Origin: Amycolatopsis roodepoortensis | Lineage (GTDB): Bacteria > Actinomycetota > Actinomycetes > Mycobacteriales > Pseudonocardiaceae | Assembly (NCBI RefSeq): GCF_014873915.1 | Contig: NZ_JADBEJ010000001.1 | Coordinates: 1,488,001 to 1,552,000 of the forward strand | Reading direction: 5' to 3' | Length of the DNA: 64,000 bases | Translations under genes and position numbers: made by a program | The notes under the pieces: model-generated | What the model was told of the DNA's origin: nothing | The model's database searches: none | The model's input: only the letters and a program-made list of their open reading frames with translations | Part shown: positions 8,611 through 18,500 of the stretch, one piece after another | Layout of the letters: every line of letters begins with the position of its first letter | How positions within the stretch are numbered: the stretch's first letter is position 1

Positions 8611-9774
8611 ATGGCTCAGGCGCGGGTCATGAAGATCGGGATCGTCTGCCCTTACTCGTTCGACGTACCGGGCGGCGTGCAGGGCCACGTCATCGATCTC
8701 GCGAAGGCGCTGCTGGCGCGCGGGCATCAGGTCTCCGTCCTCGCTCCGGCGGACGAGGATTCCGACGTCCCGGATTTCGTCGTCCCCGCGGGGAAGGCGC
8801 TCGGCATCCCGTACAACGGCTCTGTCGCGCGGTTGCAGTTCGGCCCGGTGTCCTACGCCCGGGTGCGGCGGTGGATCCGCGACGGCGACTTCGACGTCCT
8901 GCACCTGCACGAGCCGGCCGCGCCGAGCCTTTCCCTCCTGGCACTGAAGGTCGCGGACGGCCCGATCGTGGCGACCTTCCACACCGCGACGACGCGTTCG
9001 CGCACGCTGGCGGCGTTCCAGCCGGTGCTGCGGCCGCTGCTGGAGAAGATCACCGCGCGGATCGCGGTTTCGGCGCTGGCCCGCCGGGTCCAGGTCGAAC
9101 ACGCCGGTGGCGACGCGGTGGAGGTGCCCAACGGCGTCGACGTCGACTTCTTCTCCCGCGCGCTCCCGCTGGAGGGCTACCCGCGCGCGGGCGGCACGGT
9201 CGGGTTCGTCGGGCGGTACACCGAGCCCCGCAAGGGGATGGGAGTACTGCTGGAGGCGTTGCGGATGCTGCTGCCGGAGTTCGAGGAGCTGCGCCTGCTG
9301 GTCGTCGGCCGTGGCGACGCCGATCAGCTCCGCCGCGAGGCCGGGCCGGAGCTGGCGCCGCATATCGACCTGCTCGGCCAGGTCGACGACGAGACGAAGG
9401 CGCGGGCACTGCGAAGCGTCGACGTCTACTGCGCGCCGAACACGGGCGGCGAGAGTTTCGGGATGATCCTCACCGAGGCCATGGCGGCGGGCACGCCGGT
9501 GCTGGCGAGCGGGCTGGACTCCTTCCGCCGGGTCCTCGACGACGGCAAGGCCGGGATGCTGACCGAGACCGGCGACGCGGCGGCACTCGCCGACGGCCTG
9601 CGCGAACTGCTCGGCGACCCGGCCCGGCGGGTGTCGCTGGCGGCGGCCGCGGGGGAGCGGGTCGCGATGTTCGACTGGTCCGTGGTCACCACACAGGTGC
9701 TGCGCGTGTACGAGACCGCGATCGCCGCCGATCCCCGGCGCGTCGGAGCGGGTGAACGCGAGTTCAGCCGATGA
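8611..9774 (+). CDS. pimA: Phosphatidylinositol alpha-mannosyltransferase
   Basis: This 387-residue GT-B fold, family GT4 enzyme probably transfers mannose from GDP-mannose to phosphatidylinositol on the cytoplasmic side. The N-terminus has the PGGVQGHVIDLAKALLARGHQV loop. The C-terminal half shows FVGRYTEPRKGMGVLLEA and the E-x7-E donor-binding motif in ESFGMILTEAMAAG. A second possible start is ATG 8629 (MKIGIVCPYS); ATG 8611 is kept because it follows the upstream stop by only four bases. The gene ends in an ATGA overlap with the LemA-like gene. Confidence 0.93.
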   Translation: MAQARVMKIGIVCPYSFDVPGGVQGHVIDLAKALLARGHQVSVLAPADEDSDVPDFVVPAGKALGIPYNGSVARLQFGPVSYARVRRWIRDGDFDVLHLHEPAAPSLSLLALKVADGPIVATFHTATTRSRTLAAFQPVLRPLLEKITARIAVSALARRVQVEHAGGDAVEVPNGVDVDFFSRALPLEGYPRAGGTVGFVGRYTEPRKGMGVLLEALRMLLPEFEELRLLVVGRGDADQLRREAGPELAPHIDLLGQVDDETKARALRSVDVYCAPNTGGESFGMILTEAMAAGTPVLASGLDSFRRVLDDGKAGMLTETGDAAALADGLRELLGDPARRVSLAAAAGERVAMFDWSVVTTQVLRVYETAIAADPRRVGAGEREFSR

Positions 9775-10253
9775 CGACCTGGGTGTGGATCGGCGGTCTC
9801 GTGGCCGTGATCGTCGTGCTGGGCGGGCTTTTCCTGCTCGCGACGGCGAACAGGCTGGACCGGTTGCACGTCCGCACGGACGCGGGCTGGGCGGCGCTCG
9901 ACGCGGCCCTCGCGCGGCGCGCCGTCGTCGCCAGGGCGGCCGCCGCGATCCTGGGCGACGAGGAGCTGCGCGCGCTCGCCGAGCGGGCCGAGCGGGCGCC
10001 GAGGCCGGATCGCGAAGCCGAGGAAAGCGAACTGACGTTGAGGCTGGCGCGCGTCGACCGATCGGCCCTGCCGGCGCCGCTGGCCGAAGAACTGACCGAC
10101 GCCGAGCACCGCGTCGTCATCGCGCGGCGCGTGCACAACGACGCCGTCCGCGACACCCTGCATCTGCGGCGGCGGCGGAAGGTCCGGTACTTCGGGCTCG
10201 CCGGGACCGCCCGGCTTCCGGAATACTTCGAGATCGCCGAACCCGAGCTGTAG
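9771..10253 (+). CDS. LemA-like single-pass membrane protein
   Basis: This is a 160-residue protein with one N-terminal transmembrane helix (residues 4-24) followed by a cytoplasmic helical domain. The ANRLDRLHVRTDAGWAALDAALARR stretch and the HNDAVRDTLHLRRRRKVRYFGLAG stretch match the LemA pattern. The family's function is not established. The overlap with pimA indicates that it is co-transcribed with the PIM genes; an accessory role in membrane or envelope homeostasis is only an inference. Confidence 0.75.
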   Translation: MTTWVWIGGLVAVIVVLGGLFLLATANRLDRLHVRTDAGWAALDAALARRAVVARAAAAILGDEELRALAERAERAPRPDREAEESELTLRLARVDRSALPAPLAEELTDAEHRVVIARRVHNDAVRDTLHLRRRRKVRYFGLAGTARLPEYFEIAEPEL

Positions 10254-10265
10254 GAGGACGGACCC

Positions 10266-10727
10266 ATGAGCGAGCGGCTGCTGGTGGCGGTGTTCGCGAC
10301 GCCCGTGGCGTCGTTCCTCCTGCGCTACGGCAACGATCTCGGCTACAAGACGGTGCTGTTCGAGCCGGACGGCGCACGGGTGACCGACGTCGAGGACGGT
10401 TTGGACGCCCTCACGACGGTGCCGGATCTCGGCCCGGACGCCGACGTCGTCGTCACCGATCACGACCGGCCGGAGCTCGGCGAGGTCCTCAAGGCCGTGC
10501 TGGAGCGTCCGGCGCGGTGGGTCGGCGTGCTGGGCAATCCGCGCCATGCCGGCCCGCACGTCGCCGCGCTCAAGGCGCTGGACGTCCCCGATCGCGAAAT
10601 CGCGCGGGTCCATCGCCCGGTCGGGTTGAACATCGGCTCACGCACGCCGCCCGAGATCGCCGTCGCTACCCTGGCCGGTCTGCTGGCCGACCGGAACGGG
10701 CGACCGGGCGGTTTCGAGTTTCAGTAG
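10266..10727 (+). CDS. XdhC C-terminal (Rossmann) domain protein
   Basis: This 153-residue protein consists of just the Rossmann-like C-terminal domain found in XdhC/CoxI maturation proteins. The signature GLNIGSRTPPEIAVATLAGLL is present, as is the DHDRPELGEVLKAVLE segment that follows a DVVVTDHD strand. The N-terminal XdhC domain, which carries the cysteine used in molybdenum-cofactor sulfuration, is absent. No molybdoenzyme genes are nearby, so its role is unclear. A good ribosome site (AGGAGG) precedes the ATG. Its stop overlaps the convergent EF-G-like gene by 7 bp. Confidence 0.8.
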   Translation: MSERLLVAVFATPVASFLLRYGNDLGYKTVLFEPDGARVTDVEDGLDALTTVPDLGPDADVVVTDHDRPELGEVLKAVLERPARWVGVLGNPRHAGPHVAALKALDVPDREIARVHRPVGLNIGSRTPPEIAVATLAGLLADRNGRPGGFEFQ

Positions 10728-12829
10728 GCCACCGCCCCTTCCGGCATCGGCTCGAACCTGGCGTGCCTGCGGGTGAAAGTCGCCGTTCCCGAAGTCAGCG
10801 AACGCAGGTCGATCGCGTAGCGCAGGAGCTCGACCGCGGGGACCTCGGCGCGGATGACCGTGCGGCCGCCTTCACCCGATTCGGTGCCGAGCACGCGGCC
10901 ACGCCGGGACGAGAGATCACCCAGCACGGTGCCCAGGTGCTCGTCCGGAAGCCGCACCGCCACCTCTTCGAGCGGTTCGAGCAGCGCGATCTTGCCCGCC
11001 GCGGCGGCCTCCTTCAGCGCCAGCGCTCCCGCCGTCTGGAACGCGGCGTCCGACGAGTCGACGCTGTGCGCCTTGCCGTCGACGAGGGTCACCCGGATGT
11101 CGATCAGCGGATGGCCGTCGACGATCCCGCGCTGTGCCTGCGCCCGGACCCCCTTCTCGACGCTCGGGATGAACTGGTGCGGCACCGAGCCGCCGACGAC
11201 CTTGTCCACGAACTCGAAGCCCGCCCCCCTCGGTAGTGGCTGGACCTCGATGTCGCAGACGGCGAACTGGCCGTGCCCGCCGGACTGCTTGACATGCCGT
11301 CCGTGCCCGCGGCCCGGCCCGGCGAAGGTCGACCGCAGGCTGATGCGGACGGGCTCGGTGTCCACGTCGGCGCCTCCCGCGCGCAGCCGTGACAGCACGA
11401 CGTCGGCGTGGGCCTCGCCCATGCACCACAGCACGAGCTGGTTGGTCTCGGCGTTGCGGTCCAGCCGGAGTGTCGGATCGCCCGCGACGAGCCGGGAAAG
11501 GTTGCGCGCCAAGGTGTCTTCGTCGCTGCGCGTCTTCGCGACGACGGCGACCGGCAGCAGTGGTTCCGGCATCGCCCACGGCTTCATGATCAGCGGGTCT
11601 TCGGGCGAGGAGACGGTGTCGCCCGTCTCCGCCGAGCCGACCTTGGTGAGCGCGCAGAGGTCGCCCGCGACGCAGTACGGGACTTCGCGCAGGTTCGCCC
11701 CGAGCGGCGAGTACAGATGCGCGACCCGTTCGTCGGCGTCGTGATCCTCGTGGCCCCGCTCGGCGAGGCCGTGGCCCGAGACGTGCACCGGCCGTTCGGG
11801 GCGGAGCGTCCCGGAGAAGACCCGCACCAGGGACACCCTGCCGACGTAGGAGTCGACAGCGGTCCGGACCACCTCGGCCGCCAGCGGGCCGTCGGGATCG
11901 GCACGGAGCCCGGCGTGCGGTTCGCCGGTGGGGGAGGTGACCTCCGGCGGCACGTGCTCCAGTGGTGAGGGGAAGGCGCGCACGATCCCGTCGAGGACTT
12001 CGGCGAGACCCACCCCGGTCGTCGAACACACCGGGATCACCGGATGGAAGGACCCGCGGGCGACGGCGGTCTCGAGGTCGGCGATCAGCGTGTCCTCGGC
12101 GATCTCCTCGCCGGCGAGGTACCGGTCCATCAGGGACTCGTCCTCGCTCTCGGCGATGACCCCTTCGATGAGTTCGTTGCGGGCCTCGGTCATCCGCGCG
12201 AGATCGGCCTCGTCCGGCTCGCCGACCTGAGGTGGGAAGCCGTTCGAATAGTCGAAGTAGCGGCGCGTGATGAGCCCGACGAGCCCGTCGCGCGCGGGCA
12301 GGTACAGCGGCAGGACTCCGGCGCCGAAAGCCTCCTGACAGGCCGCGATCTCGCCTTCGGGGTCGGCGCGGTGATGGTCGAGCCGGGAGACGATCACCGC
12401 CCTCGGCATGCCGACGGCGGCGCATTCCTCCCAGACCGCGATCGTGGCCGCGTCGACGCCTTCCGCCGCGCAGACCACGAACAACGCCGCGTCGGCGGCG
12501 CGGAGCCCGGCCCGCAGTTCGCCGACGAAATCGGCGTATCCGGGAGTGTCGATGAGGTTGATCTTGTGGCCCTGATGCAGCACCGGGGCGACCGAAAGGC
12601 CGACCGACCGCTGCTGCCGGATCGCGGCGGGATCGTGGTCGCAGACCGTGGTGCCCTCGACGACCGAGCCCGCCCGTGTCACCGTGCCGGAGGCGGCGAG
12701 CAGCGCTTCGGCGAGCGTCGTCTTGCCTGATCCCGACGGGCCGACCAGGACGACGTTGCGGACTTTCGCCGGGTCGTCCACAGCGACGGCGGCCCCGGAG
12801 TCTCCGTTCTTGCTCTGTTTGTCGGCCAT
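10721..12829 (-). CDS. Elongation factor G-like GTPase (EF-G2 type)
   Basis: This 702-residue translational GTPase has EF-G domain order: G domain (residues 25-290), domain II, then domains III-V. The P-loop is GPSGSGKTT and the G3 motif is DTPGYADF. The base-recognition motif, normally NKxD, reads SRLD, so nucleotide selectivity may be unusual. This degenerate pattern is typical of the actinobacterial EF-G-like paralogues, whose role in translation is still uncertain; it is not the essential fusA. The ATG is preceded by GAGGAG with a 6-nt gap. It is divergent from the FAD oxidase gene. Confidence 0.9.
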   Translation of the reverse strand: MADKQSKNGDSGAAVAVDDPAKVRNVVLVGPSGSGKTTLAEALLAASGTVTRAGSVVEGTTVCDHDPAAIRQQRSVGLSVAPVLHQGHKINLIDTPGYADFVGELRAGLRAADAALFVVCAAEGVDAATIAVWEECAAVGMPRAVIVSRLDHHRADPEGEIAACQEAFGAGVLPLYLPARDGLVGLITRRYFDYSNGFPPQVGEPDEADLARMTEARNELIEGVIAESEDESLMDRYLAGEEIAEDTLIADLETAVARGSFHPVIPVCSTTGVGLAEVLDGIVRAFPSPLEHVPPEVTSPTGEPHAGLRADPDGPLAAEVVRTAVDSYVGRVSLVRVFSGTLRPERPVHVSGHGLAERGHEDHDADERVAHLYSPLGANLREVPYCVAGDLCALTKVGSAETGDTVSSPEDPLIMKPWAMPEPLLPVAVVAKTRSDEDTLARNLSRLVAGDPTLRLDRNAETNQLVLWCMGEAHADVVLSRLRAGGADVDTEPVRISLRSTFAGPGRGHGRHVKQSGGHGQFAVCDIEVQPLPRGAGFEFVDKVVGGSVPHQFIPSVEKGVRAQAQRGIVDGHPLIDIRVTLVDGKAHSVDSSDAAFQTAGALALKEAAAAGKIALLEPLEEVAVRLPDEHLGTVLGDLSSRRGRVLGTESGEGGRTVIRAEVPAVELLRYAIDLRSLTSGTATFTRRHARFEPMPEGAVAY

Positions 12830-12990
12830 GCCGGTCTCCTCACGCGACGCCGCGAACAGGTGTGTCCTCGATCACACACCCGCGACGGGCGTCGCGGCAA
12901 GGCGACCGGCGAGGGACCCCCCGAATGTCGACACGCCGTTATGCTCGATGGCGGACACCCGGAGGCGGATCCGACGGTGGGGGATGAGCG

Positions 12991-14409
12991 ATGGAGCTCG
13001 ACAGACGGACGGTTTTGCGGCTGGCAGGCGCGGTTCCGGTGCTCGCGGCGGCGCCCGCGGCGTTCCCCGGGGTCGGTGGTCCGTGGGAACGGTTGCGCGC
13101 CCGGCTGACGGGTGAGCTGTTCCGGCCCGGCGAACCCGGCTACGACGAAGTGAGGCTCGGGTTCTTCAGCCTCTACGACCATCGGCGGCCCGCCGGTGTC
13201 GCGGTCTGCGCGACCGAGGACGACGTCCGGCACTGCGTCGATTTCGCGGCCAGGCAGCGGATTCCGATCGCGGCCCGCTCCGGCGGACACAGTTACGCAG
13301 GTTATTCCATTGTGGACAAAGGGCTCGTCGTTGACCTGTCGCGGCTGAACGCGGTCCGGATCCTGCCCGGAGGCCGGGCAGAGATCGGGGCGGGCGCGCG
13401 GCTCCGCCACGTGTACGAAGCCTTGGCCGCGGCGGGCCGCGCGCTACCCGCCGGCAGTTGTCCAGAGGTCGGTATCGCCGGGCTGACCCTCGGCGGCGGG
13501 ATCGGGGTCCTGGGCCGGAAGTACGGCCTGACCTGCGACAACGTCGAGTCCGTGCGCTTTGTCGGCGCGGACGGGAAGGCGCGCCTGGTGTCGGAGGAGA
13601 CGGCGCCGGACCTGCTGTGGGCGTTGCGCGGCGGTGGCGGGGGCAACTTCGGCGTCGTCACGTCGTTCACCTTCCGGACGGCGGCGGCCAGGACGCTGGC
13701 GAACTTCAGCCTGGTCTTCCCACCGGCCGCGCTGGCCGCATTGGTCGCGGCCTGGCAGGAGTGGCAGCCCGCGATGCCGGACGAACTATGGGCAGGGATG
13801 GGGCTCGGCGCGACGGCCGTGAACTGTGGCGGCTGCTTCGTGGGCTCCGCCGCTCAGGTGAACCCGTTGCTGGACGATCTGGTCCGCCGCGTCGGCGTTC
13901 AGCCGACCGAACGCAAGGTGACCGAGCAGGACCACCTGGCCTCGATGCGGACCTTCGCCAAGGAAGCCGAGTTCCCCGCCGCGGTCGCGCAGCGAGGTGA
14001 GTACGTGGCCACTTCGCGGATGCTGACCCATCCGGTGCCCGATCCCGACGCGCTCGCGGCGTTGCTGAGCAGCGATCCGCAGCTGTACACGATCGTGGAC
14101 GCGTACGGCGGGGCGATCGCGCGGGTGTCGTCGAGCCAGTCGTGTTTCCCGCACCGTTCCGCGCTGGGCAGTGTCCAGATCATCCGTGGCCTGGACGGTG
14201 GCGAGGCGTACGCGCGCCAGGTGATCGGCCGGGTCCGTGACGAGCTCGGCCGCGAATACGGGCAGGCCGGGTACGTCAACTACATCGACCCGGAGATGCC
14301 CGAGTGGGCGAAGGCGTACTACGGCGACAGCCTCCCGCGGCTGCGCCGGGTGGCGCGGAAGTACGACCCGGATGGCCTCTTCGCCTTCGAACAGGGCCTG
14401 GCCCGCTAG
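12991..14409 (+). CDS. Tat-exported FAD-linked oxidase (berberine-bridge type)
   Basis: This 472-residue flavoprotein belongs to the FAD_binding_4 plus BBE family. The N-terminus [20 protein letters not shown] is a twin-arginine signal, so the enzyme should be exported folded. The [11 protein letters not shown] motif supplies the histidine, and [18 protein letters not shown] the cysteine, of the typical bicovalent FAD attachment. The C-terminal BBE stretch ends [33 protein letters not shown]. Such enzymes oxidise sugars, alkaloids or other secondary alcohols; the substrate is not evident. It is a monocistronic unit divergent from the EF-G-like gene and just upstream of pdxS. Confidence 0.88.
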   Translation: MELDRRTVLRLAGAVPVLAAAPAAFPGVGGPWERLRARLTGELFRPGEPGYDEVRLGFFSLYDHRRPAGVAVCATEDDVRHCVDFAARQRIPIAARSGGHSYAGYSIVDKGLVVDLSRLNAVRILPGGRAEIGAGARLRHVYEALAAAGRALPAGSCPEVGIAGLTLGGGIGVLGRKYGLTCDNVESVRFVGADGKARLVSEETAPDLLWALRGGGGGNFGVVTSFTFRTAAARTLANFSLVFPPAALAALVAAWQEWQPAMPDELWAGMGLGATAVNCGGCFVGSAAQVNPLLDDLVRRVGVQPTERKVTEQDHLASMRTFAKEAEFPAAVAQRGEYVATSRMLTHPVPDPDALAALLSSDPQLYTIVDAYGGAIARVSSSQSCFPHRSALGSVQIIRGLDGGEAYARQVIGRVRDELGREYGQAGYVNYIDPEMPEWAKAYYGDSLPRLRRVARKYDPDGLFAFEQGLAR

Positions 14410-14558
14410 CTCCCCTTGCGCATTTGGTCCTCTGGATGCGGGCCAGATCACCCAGTGGACTGCTGAAATCGCCGCGAACTGGCCTGCTTCAGAGGTCCAA
14501 AAGCGGCCTACCCTCGGAGGCGTCACCCCACCTCGCGCGCTTTCCGAAAGGTCCAGCA

Positions 14559-15473
14559 GTGTCTGACGACTCCACGAACACGGCCACCACCTCGCTCACC
14601 GGCACCGCCCGGGTCAAGCGCGGGATGGCGGAGATGCTCAAGGGCGGTGTGATCATGGACGTGGTCACCGCCGAACAGGCGAAGATCGCCGAGGACGCCG
14701 GCGCGGTCGCGGTGATGGCGCTCGAGCGGGTCCCCGCGGACATCCGCGCGCAGGGCGGCGTCGCCCGGATGAGCGACCCGGACCTGATCGACGGCATCAT
14801 CGAGGCCGTTTCGATCCCCGTCATGGCGAAGGCCCGCATCGGCCACTTCGTCGAGGCCCAGCTGCTCCAGTCGCTCGGCGTCGACTACATCGACGAGTCC
14901 GAGGTGCTGACCCCGGCCGACTACGAGAACCACATCGACAAGTGGGCCTTCACCGTGCCCTTCGTCTGTGGTGCGACCAACCTCGGCGAGGCGCTGCGCC
15001 GGATCAACGAGGGCGCGGCGATGATCCGCTCCAAGGGCGAGGCCGGCACCGGCGACGTCTCGAACGCGACCACGCACATGCGCAAGATCCGCGCGGAGCT
15101 GCGCCGCCTTTCCTCGCTCCCCGAGGACGAGCTTTACGTTGCGGCGAAGGAACTCCAGGCCCCGTACGACCTCGTCAAGGAGGTCGCGGAGAAGGGCAAG
15201 CTTCCCGTCGTGCTGTTCACCGCCGGCGGTATCGCGACCCCGGCCGACGCCGCGATGATGATGCAGCTCGGTGCCGAAGGCGTGTTCGTCGGATCCGGCA
15301 TCTTCAAGTCCGGCAACCCGGCGCAGCGCGCCGAGGCGATCGTCAAGGCCACCACGTTCCACGACGACCCGGACGTCATCGCGAAGGTTTCGCGCGGTCT
15401 CGGCGAGGCGATGGTCGGCATCAACGTCGACGACGTGCCCGAGCCGCACCGCCTTTCCGAGCGCGGCTGGTAA
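14559..15473 (+). CDS. pdxS: Pyridoxal 5'-phosphate synthase subunit PdxS
   Basis: This 304-residue (beta/alpha)8 barrel enzyme makes PLP from ribose 5-phosphate, glyceraldehyde 3-phosphate and ammonia delivered by PdxT. The sequence is highly conserved: [20 protein letters not shown], the [11 protein letters not shown] active-site lysine region, [10 protein letters not shown], and the C-terminal [26 protein letters not shown] phosphate-binding stretch. GTG 14559 is chosen because GAAAGG lies 7 nt upstream. The partner gene pdxT, usually a near neighbour, is not seen downstream within the window. Accessory genes start there instead. Confidence 0.96.
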   Translation: MSDDSTNTATTSLTGTARVKRGMAEMLKGGVIMDVVTAEQAKIAEDAGAVAVMALERVPADIRAQGGVARMSDPDLIDGIIEAVSIPVMAKARIGHFVEAQLLQSLGVDYIDESEVLTPADYENHIDKWAFTVPFVCGATNLGEALRRINEGAAMIRSKGEAGTGDVSNATTHMRKIRAELRRLSSLPEDELYVAAKELQAPYDLVKEVAEKGKLPVVLFTAGGIATPADAAMMMQLGAEGVFVGSGIFKSGNPAQRAEAIVKATTFHDDPDVIAKVSRGLGEAMVGINVDDVPEPHRLSERGW

Positions 15474-15492
15474 CGCCGACTCGACTTCGGAC

Positions 15493-15526
15493 ACGGCCCG
15501 GCGCTCACCGATGAGCGCCGGGCCGT
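15493..15526 (+). terminator. pdxS terminator
   Basis: A perfect 15-bp GC-rich stem (15493-15507 with 15512-15526) with a 4-nt loop is followed by a short T run. It lies 20 bp after the pdxS stop and marks the end of the housekeeping block. Confidence 0.9.
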
Positions 15527-15577
15527 TTCATGTGGACATCAGGAAAGGGGACCGTTCAGCGAGCGGACCAGGGCGGG

Positions 15578-15714
15578 TTGCCAACCCCTTGGGTCAAGCA
15601 GGCACGGGATCAAGGCCGGTGACGGAGCAGGACTTGCCAGAAGTAATGGTGGCAGCGCGAGACTTCTGTTGACAGACTTGCCAAAGGTTGCCATGCTGGC
15701 ACCGTTCGTTGTCA
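15578..15714 (+). promoter_or_regulatory. TTGCCA repeat cluster at the left edge of the accessory region
   Basis: TTGCCA occurs at 15578, 15634, 15678 and 15688, with TTGTCA at 15709. The 15634 and 15678 copies are exactly 44 nt apart (four 11-nt turns), but the other spacings do not fit the 11-nt rule. The motif recurs upstream of many genes in the accessory region and probably drives the five-gene operon starting at 15736. No clear -10 element can be picked. Confidence 0.5.
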
Positions 15715-15735
15715 CGGCCGCATTGGAAGTGCTAC

Positions 15736-16353
15736 GTGATCACTTCTCGATCTCTCAGCTCGCGCGCCACCGAAGAAGAAACCACGGAAATCCTCCGTTC
15801 CCCGACGGGTTGGCGTCCCGGCGCCGTCGAGGGCCTTGTCGCGGCGCTCCGCGAGTTCGGGCCGGGCATCGACGATCCCGCCGTCCACGAGCCGCAGACC
15901 GGCATCTCGCCGGTGGCCCAGCCAGGTGTGGTCGCCTTCCGGGAGCTGGTGCTCCGGGCTTTTCCGGACACCGGCAGCCTCGGCATCCTCCGGCCCGCGC
16001 ACGTTCCGGGACGCAGCGAGCACAAGGAGGGCCGGGCATGGGACTGGAAGGTCTGCCGTGACACCCAGGGCGAGCAGGCGGAGGAACTGCTGTCGTGGCT
16101 GCTGGCCACCGACCGGCACGGCAACGCGTTCGCGGCCGCCCGCCGGTTCGGGATCATGTACCTGATCTGGGATTCCCGGATCTGGGGCGCCTACGCGGCC
16201 GCCCAGGGGTGGCGCCCGTACACCGGGCCGCACCCGCACACCGACCACGTCCACATCTCGTTCAGCCGCCGCGGCGCACGGGGGGAGACCTCGTGGTGGC
16301 GCCGGTTCGGCCTGGACATCATCGCGGATCCGGCTGCCAAGGAGGCACTGTGA
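15736..16353 (+). CDS. M15-like zinc peptidase domain protein
   Basis: The 205-residue product carries the M15 (VanY/D-Ala-D-Ala carboxypeptidase-like) metal motif S-x-H-x2-G-x-A-x-D as SEHKEGRAWD (H96, D103). A downstream histidine cluster, HPHTDHVHIS (H166-H173), would provide the third zinc ligand. Members of this fold cleave peptidoglycan stem peptides or related D-amino-acid peptides. There is no obvious signal peptide or membrane helix, so a cytoplasmic substrate is possible. The start is uncertain; GTG 15736 is the first codon that removes a non-conserved leader. The stop overlaps the next gene (GTGA), making this the first gene of a five-gene operon. Which bond it cuts, or whether it still cuts, is not known. 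Confidence 0.7.
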   Translation: MITSRSLSSRATEEETTEILRSPTGWRPGAVEGLVAALREFGPGIDDPAVHEPQTGISPVAQPGVVAFRELVLRAFPDTGSLGILRPAHVPGRSEHKEGRAWDWKVCRDTQGEQAEELLSWLLATDRHGNAFAAARRFGIMYLIWDSRIWGAYAAAQGWRPYTGPHPHTDHVHISFSRRGARGETSWWRRFGLDIIADPAAKEAL

Positions 16354-18500
16354 AGACCACTCGTCCCGAATCGGTCCCACTTCCCCCGTCCGCCCCGGTG
16401 CAGCCGACCGAACGGACCCTGCACGGCGAGACGGTCGTCGACGCCTTCGGGTGGATGCGGGACCACGCCGATCCCCGCCTGCGGGAATACCTGGTGCGCG
16501 AACGCGAGTACTTCGACGGTTACGCGCGGGAGATCGGTCCGCTCATCGACGAACTGGTCGCGGGAGCGGGCAGGCGCAAGGTCGGCGAGCGGCCTTTCAG
16601 CTGGCGGCTGGGTGATCACGAGTACTCCACCCGGCTCGCGGACGAGGGCGGGCGCTACACCCGCTACGTGCGCAGAGAGCTGAGCGAGGACGGGGAGCCA
16701 GAAGTGGTGCTGGACCTCGGTGACCTCGCCAAGGGCCACGACTTCACCCGTATCGGCCTCTTCGAGCCCAGCCCGGACGGCCGCTGGCTGGCTTACTCGG
16801 TCGATCACGTCGGCTACGAGTCCTACGAGCTCCGGTTCCGGGATCTGGCCACCGGCACCGATCTGCCGCGCACCAGGCAGGAGACGTACTACACCGGCGC
16901 CTGGGACGCGTCCTCGTCGACGTTCGTCTACGTGGTCCACGACGCCGCCATGCGGCCGTACCGGGTACTGGCACACGACCTCACCGCGGACCCCGGCGTA
17001 CCCGACGCCGTCCTGTGGAACGAGGAGGACGAGCACTTCACCACGACCGTCCGCACCACGCGCACCCATGACTGGCTCGTCATCACCAACCAGAGCCGGA
17101 CCACGACCGAAGAACTCCTGCTCCCCACGGACGATTTCACCGCCACGCCACGGCCGGTCATGCCGCGGCGGCACGGCCGGGTGTACTTCGCCGACCACCA
17201 GCGGACGACCAGGGAGGACCGGCTGGTCGCACTCGTCGCGGAAGGCCGCGAAGAGCGGCGGCTGGTCGGGCTCCCGCTCGCCGAGCTGGAAACCCAGCAA
17301 TGGCGGGAAATCCTCGAACGCCGGGCGGACACGGCCTGGCAGCGGCTCGACGTGTTCGCCGCCGGACTGCTGCTCAGCGGGCACCGGCGGGGGACCACGG
17401 TGTTCACCTTGCTCGGTCCCGACGGCGCCACCCGCGATGTCACGCCGGCCAGCCCCGGCGGCTGTCTGATCTTCGAAGGCAGGAGGGACGCGCTCCGGGT
17501 CCAGATGGACCAGCGGACCACGTACGAGGCCGACGACATCGTGCTGACCGAGCACACGTTGTCCGGGCCTCCGCGCTACTGGCGTCTCTCCCTGCGCACC
17601 GGCGCCTGCGACGCGCTCGACGAGGTCGCCGTCGCGGGGTTCGACCCCGGCGACTACCGCACCCGGAAGCTGTTCGCGGAGTCGGCGGACGGCACCGCGA
17701 TACCGGTCACGATCGCCCACCGGGCCGACGTGCGGCCGGATGGCGGCAACCCCGCGGTCGTCTTCTGTTACGGCGCCTACGAGCGGCCATGGGAACCGGT
17801 TTTCTCCCAGGAAGTGCTCAGTCTGCTGGACCGAGGCTTCGTCTACGCGATCGCGCACGTCCGCGGTGGGGGGGAGCTGGGCCGGTGCGGCTGGTTCGAC
17901 GGGAGCATGCTGGCGACGCCCCAGTCGTTCCGCGACCTGGCCGCGGCCCGTGACCATCTGGTCGCGACCGGCTGGGCCCATGCCGGCGGGGTCGTCGCCC
18001 ACGGCAGTTGCGCCGGCGGTGTGGCGGTCGGGCAGGCCTACACCGACACACCGGGCAAATGGGCGGGTGTCGTCGCCGAGGCGCCCGCGTGCGACCTGCT
18101 CAACGCCATGCTGGACGAGAAGCTCCCCCTCACGGTGAACGAGTGGGAGGAGTGGGGCGATCCACGGGATCCGGCCATCTACCGGAGCATGCGTGAGTAC
18201 GTCGCCTACGAGAACGTTTCCGATCTGCCGCGTCCGCCGCTGCTGGTGACCGCGTACGCCAACGATCCCCGGGTGCTGGTGCACGAGCCCGCGCGGTGGA
18301 CGGCGGCGTTGCGGCAGGCGGACACCCACGGGAACACGATCCTGCTGCGCACCGAACTGGGCGACGGAGGCCACCACGGGCCGTCCGGGCCCGCGCAAGT
18401 GGCCCGCGCGGCCGCGGAGATCACCGCCTTCGTGGTCGAGTCCGCTACCAGGGGAATGGCGGCGGGGGTGGACGACCGGGTCCAGGGAACGACAGCGTGA
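16350..18500 (+). CDS. Prolyl oligopeptidase (S9A)-like protein with Cys at the nucleophile position
   Basis: This 716-residue protein has the layout of oligopeptidase B: an N-terminal beta-propeller (about residues 10-420) and a C-terminal alpha/beta hydrolase domain. The nucleophile motif, normally G-x-S-x-G-G, reads G552-S-C554-A-G-G557, so the catalytic serine is replaced by cysteine (TGC, 18009-18011). The Asp (D639 in YANDPRVLVHEPARW) and His (H675 in GGHHGPSG) are present. In engineered hydrolases a Ser-to-Cys change shifts the balance from hydrolysis to acyl transfer, so peptide ligation or cyclisation is a fair hypothesis. The gene overlaps both neighbours by four bases and there is no signal peptide. 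A thiol protease or an inactive binding protein are alternatives. Confidence 0.85.
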   Translation: MKTTRPESVPLPPSAPVQPTERTLHGETVVDAFGWMRDHADPRLREYLVREREYFDGYAREIGPLIDELVAGAGRRKVGERPFSWRLGDHEYSTRLADEGGRYTRYVRRELSEDGEPEVVLDLGDLAKGHDFTRIGLFEPSPDGRWLAYSVDHVGYESYELRFRDLATGTDLPRTRQETYYTGAWDASSSTFVYVVHDAAMRPYRVLAHDLTADPGVPDAVLWNEEDEHFTTTVRTTRTHDWLVITNQSRTTTEELLLPTDDFTATPRPVMPRRHGRVYFADHQRTTREDRLVALVAEGREERRLVGLPLAELETQQWREILERRADTAWQRLDVFAAGLLLSGHRRGTTVFTLLGPDGATRDVTPASPGGCLIFEGRRDALRVQMDQRTTYEADDIVLTEHTLSGPPRYWRLSLRTGACDALDEVAVAGFDPGDYRTRKLFAESADGTAIPVTIAHRADVRPDGGNPAVVFCYGAYERPWEPVFSQEVLSLLDRGFVYAIAHVRGGGELGRCGWFDGSMLATPQSFRDLAAARDHLVATGWAHAGGVVAHGSCAGGVAVGQAYTDTPGKWAGVVAEAPACDLLNAMLDEKLPLTVNEWEEWGDPRDPAIYRSMREYVAYENVSDLPRPPLLVTAYANDPRVLVHEPARWTAALRQADTHGNTILLRTELGDGGHHGPSGPAQVARAAAEITAFVVESATRGMAAGVDDRVQGTTA

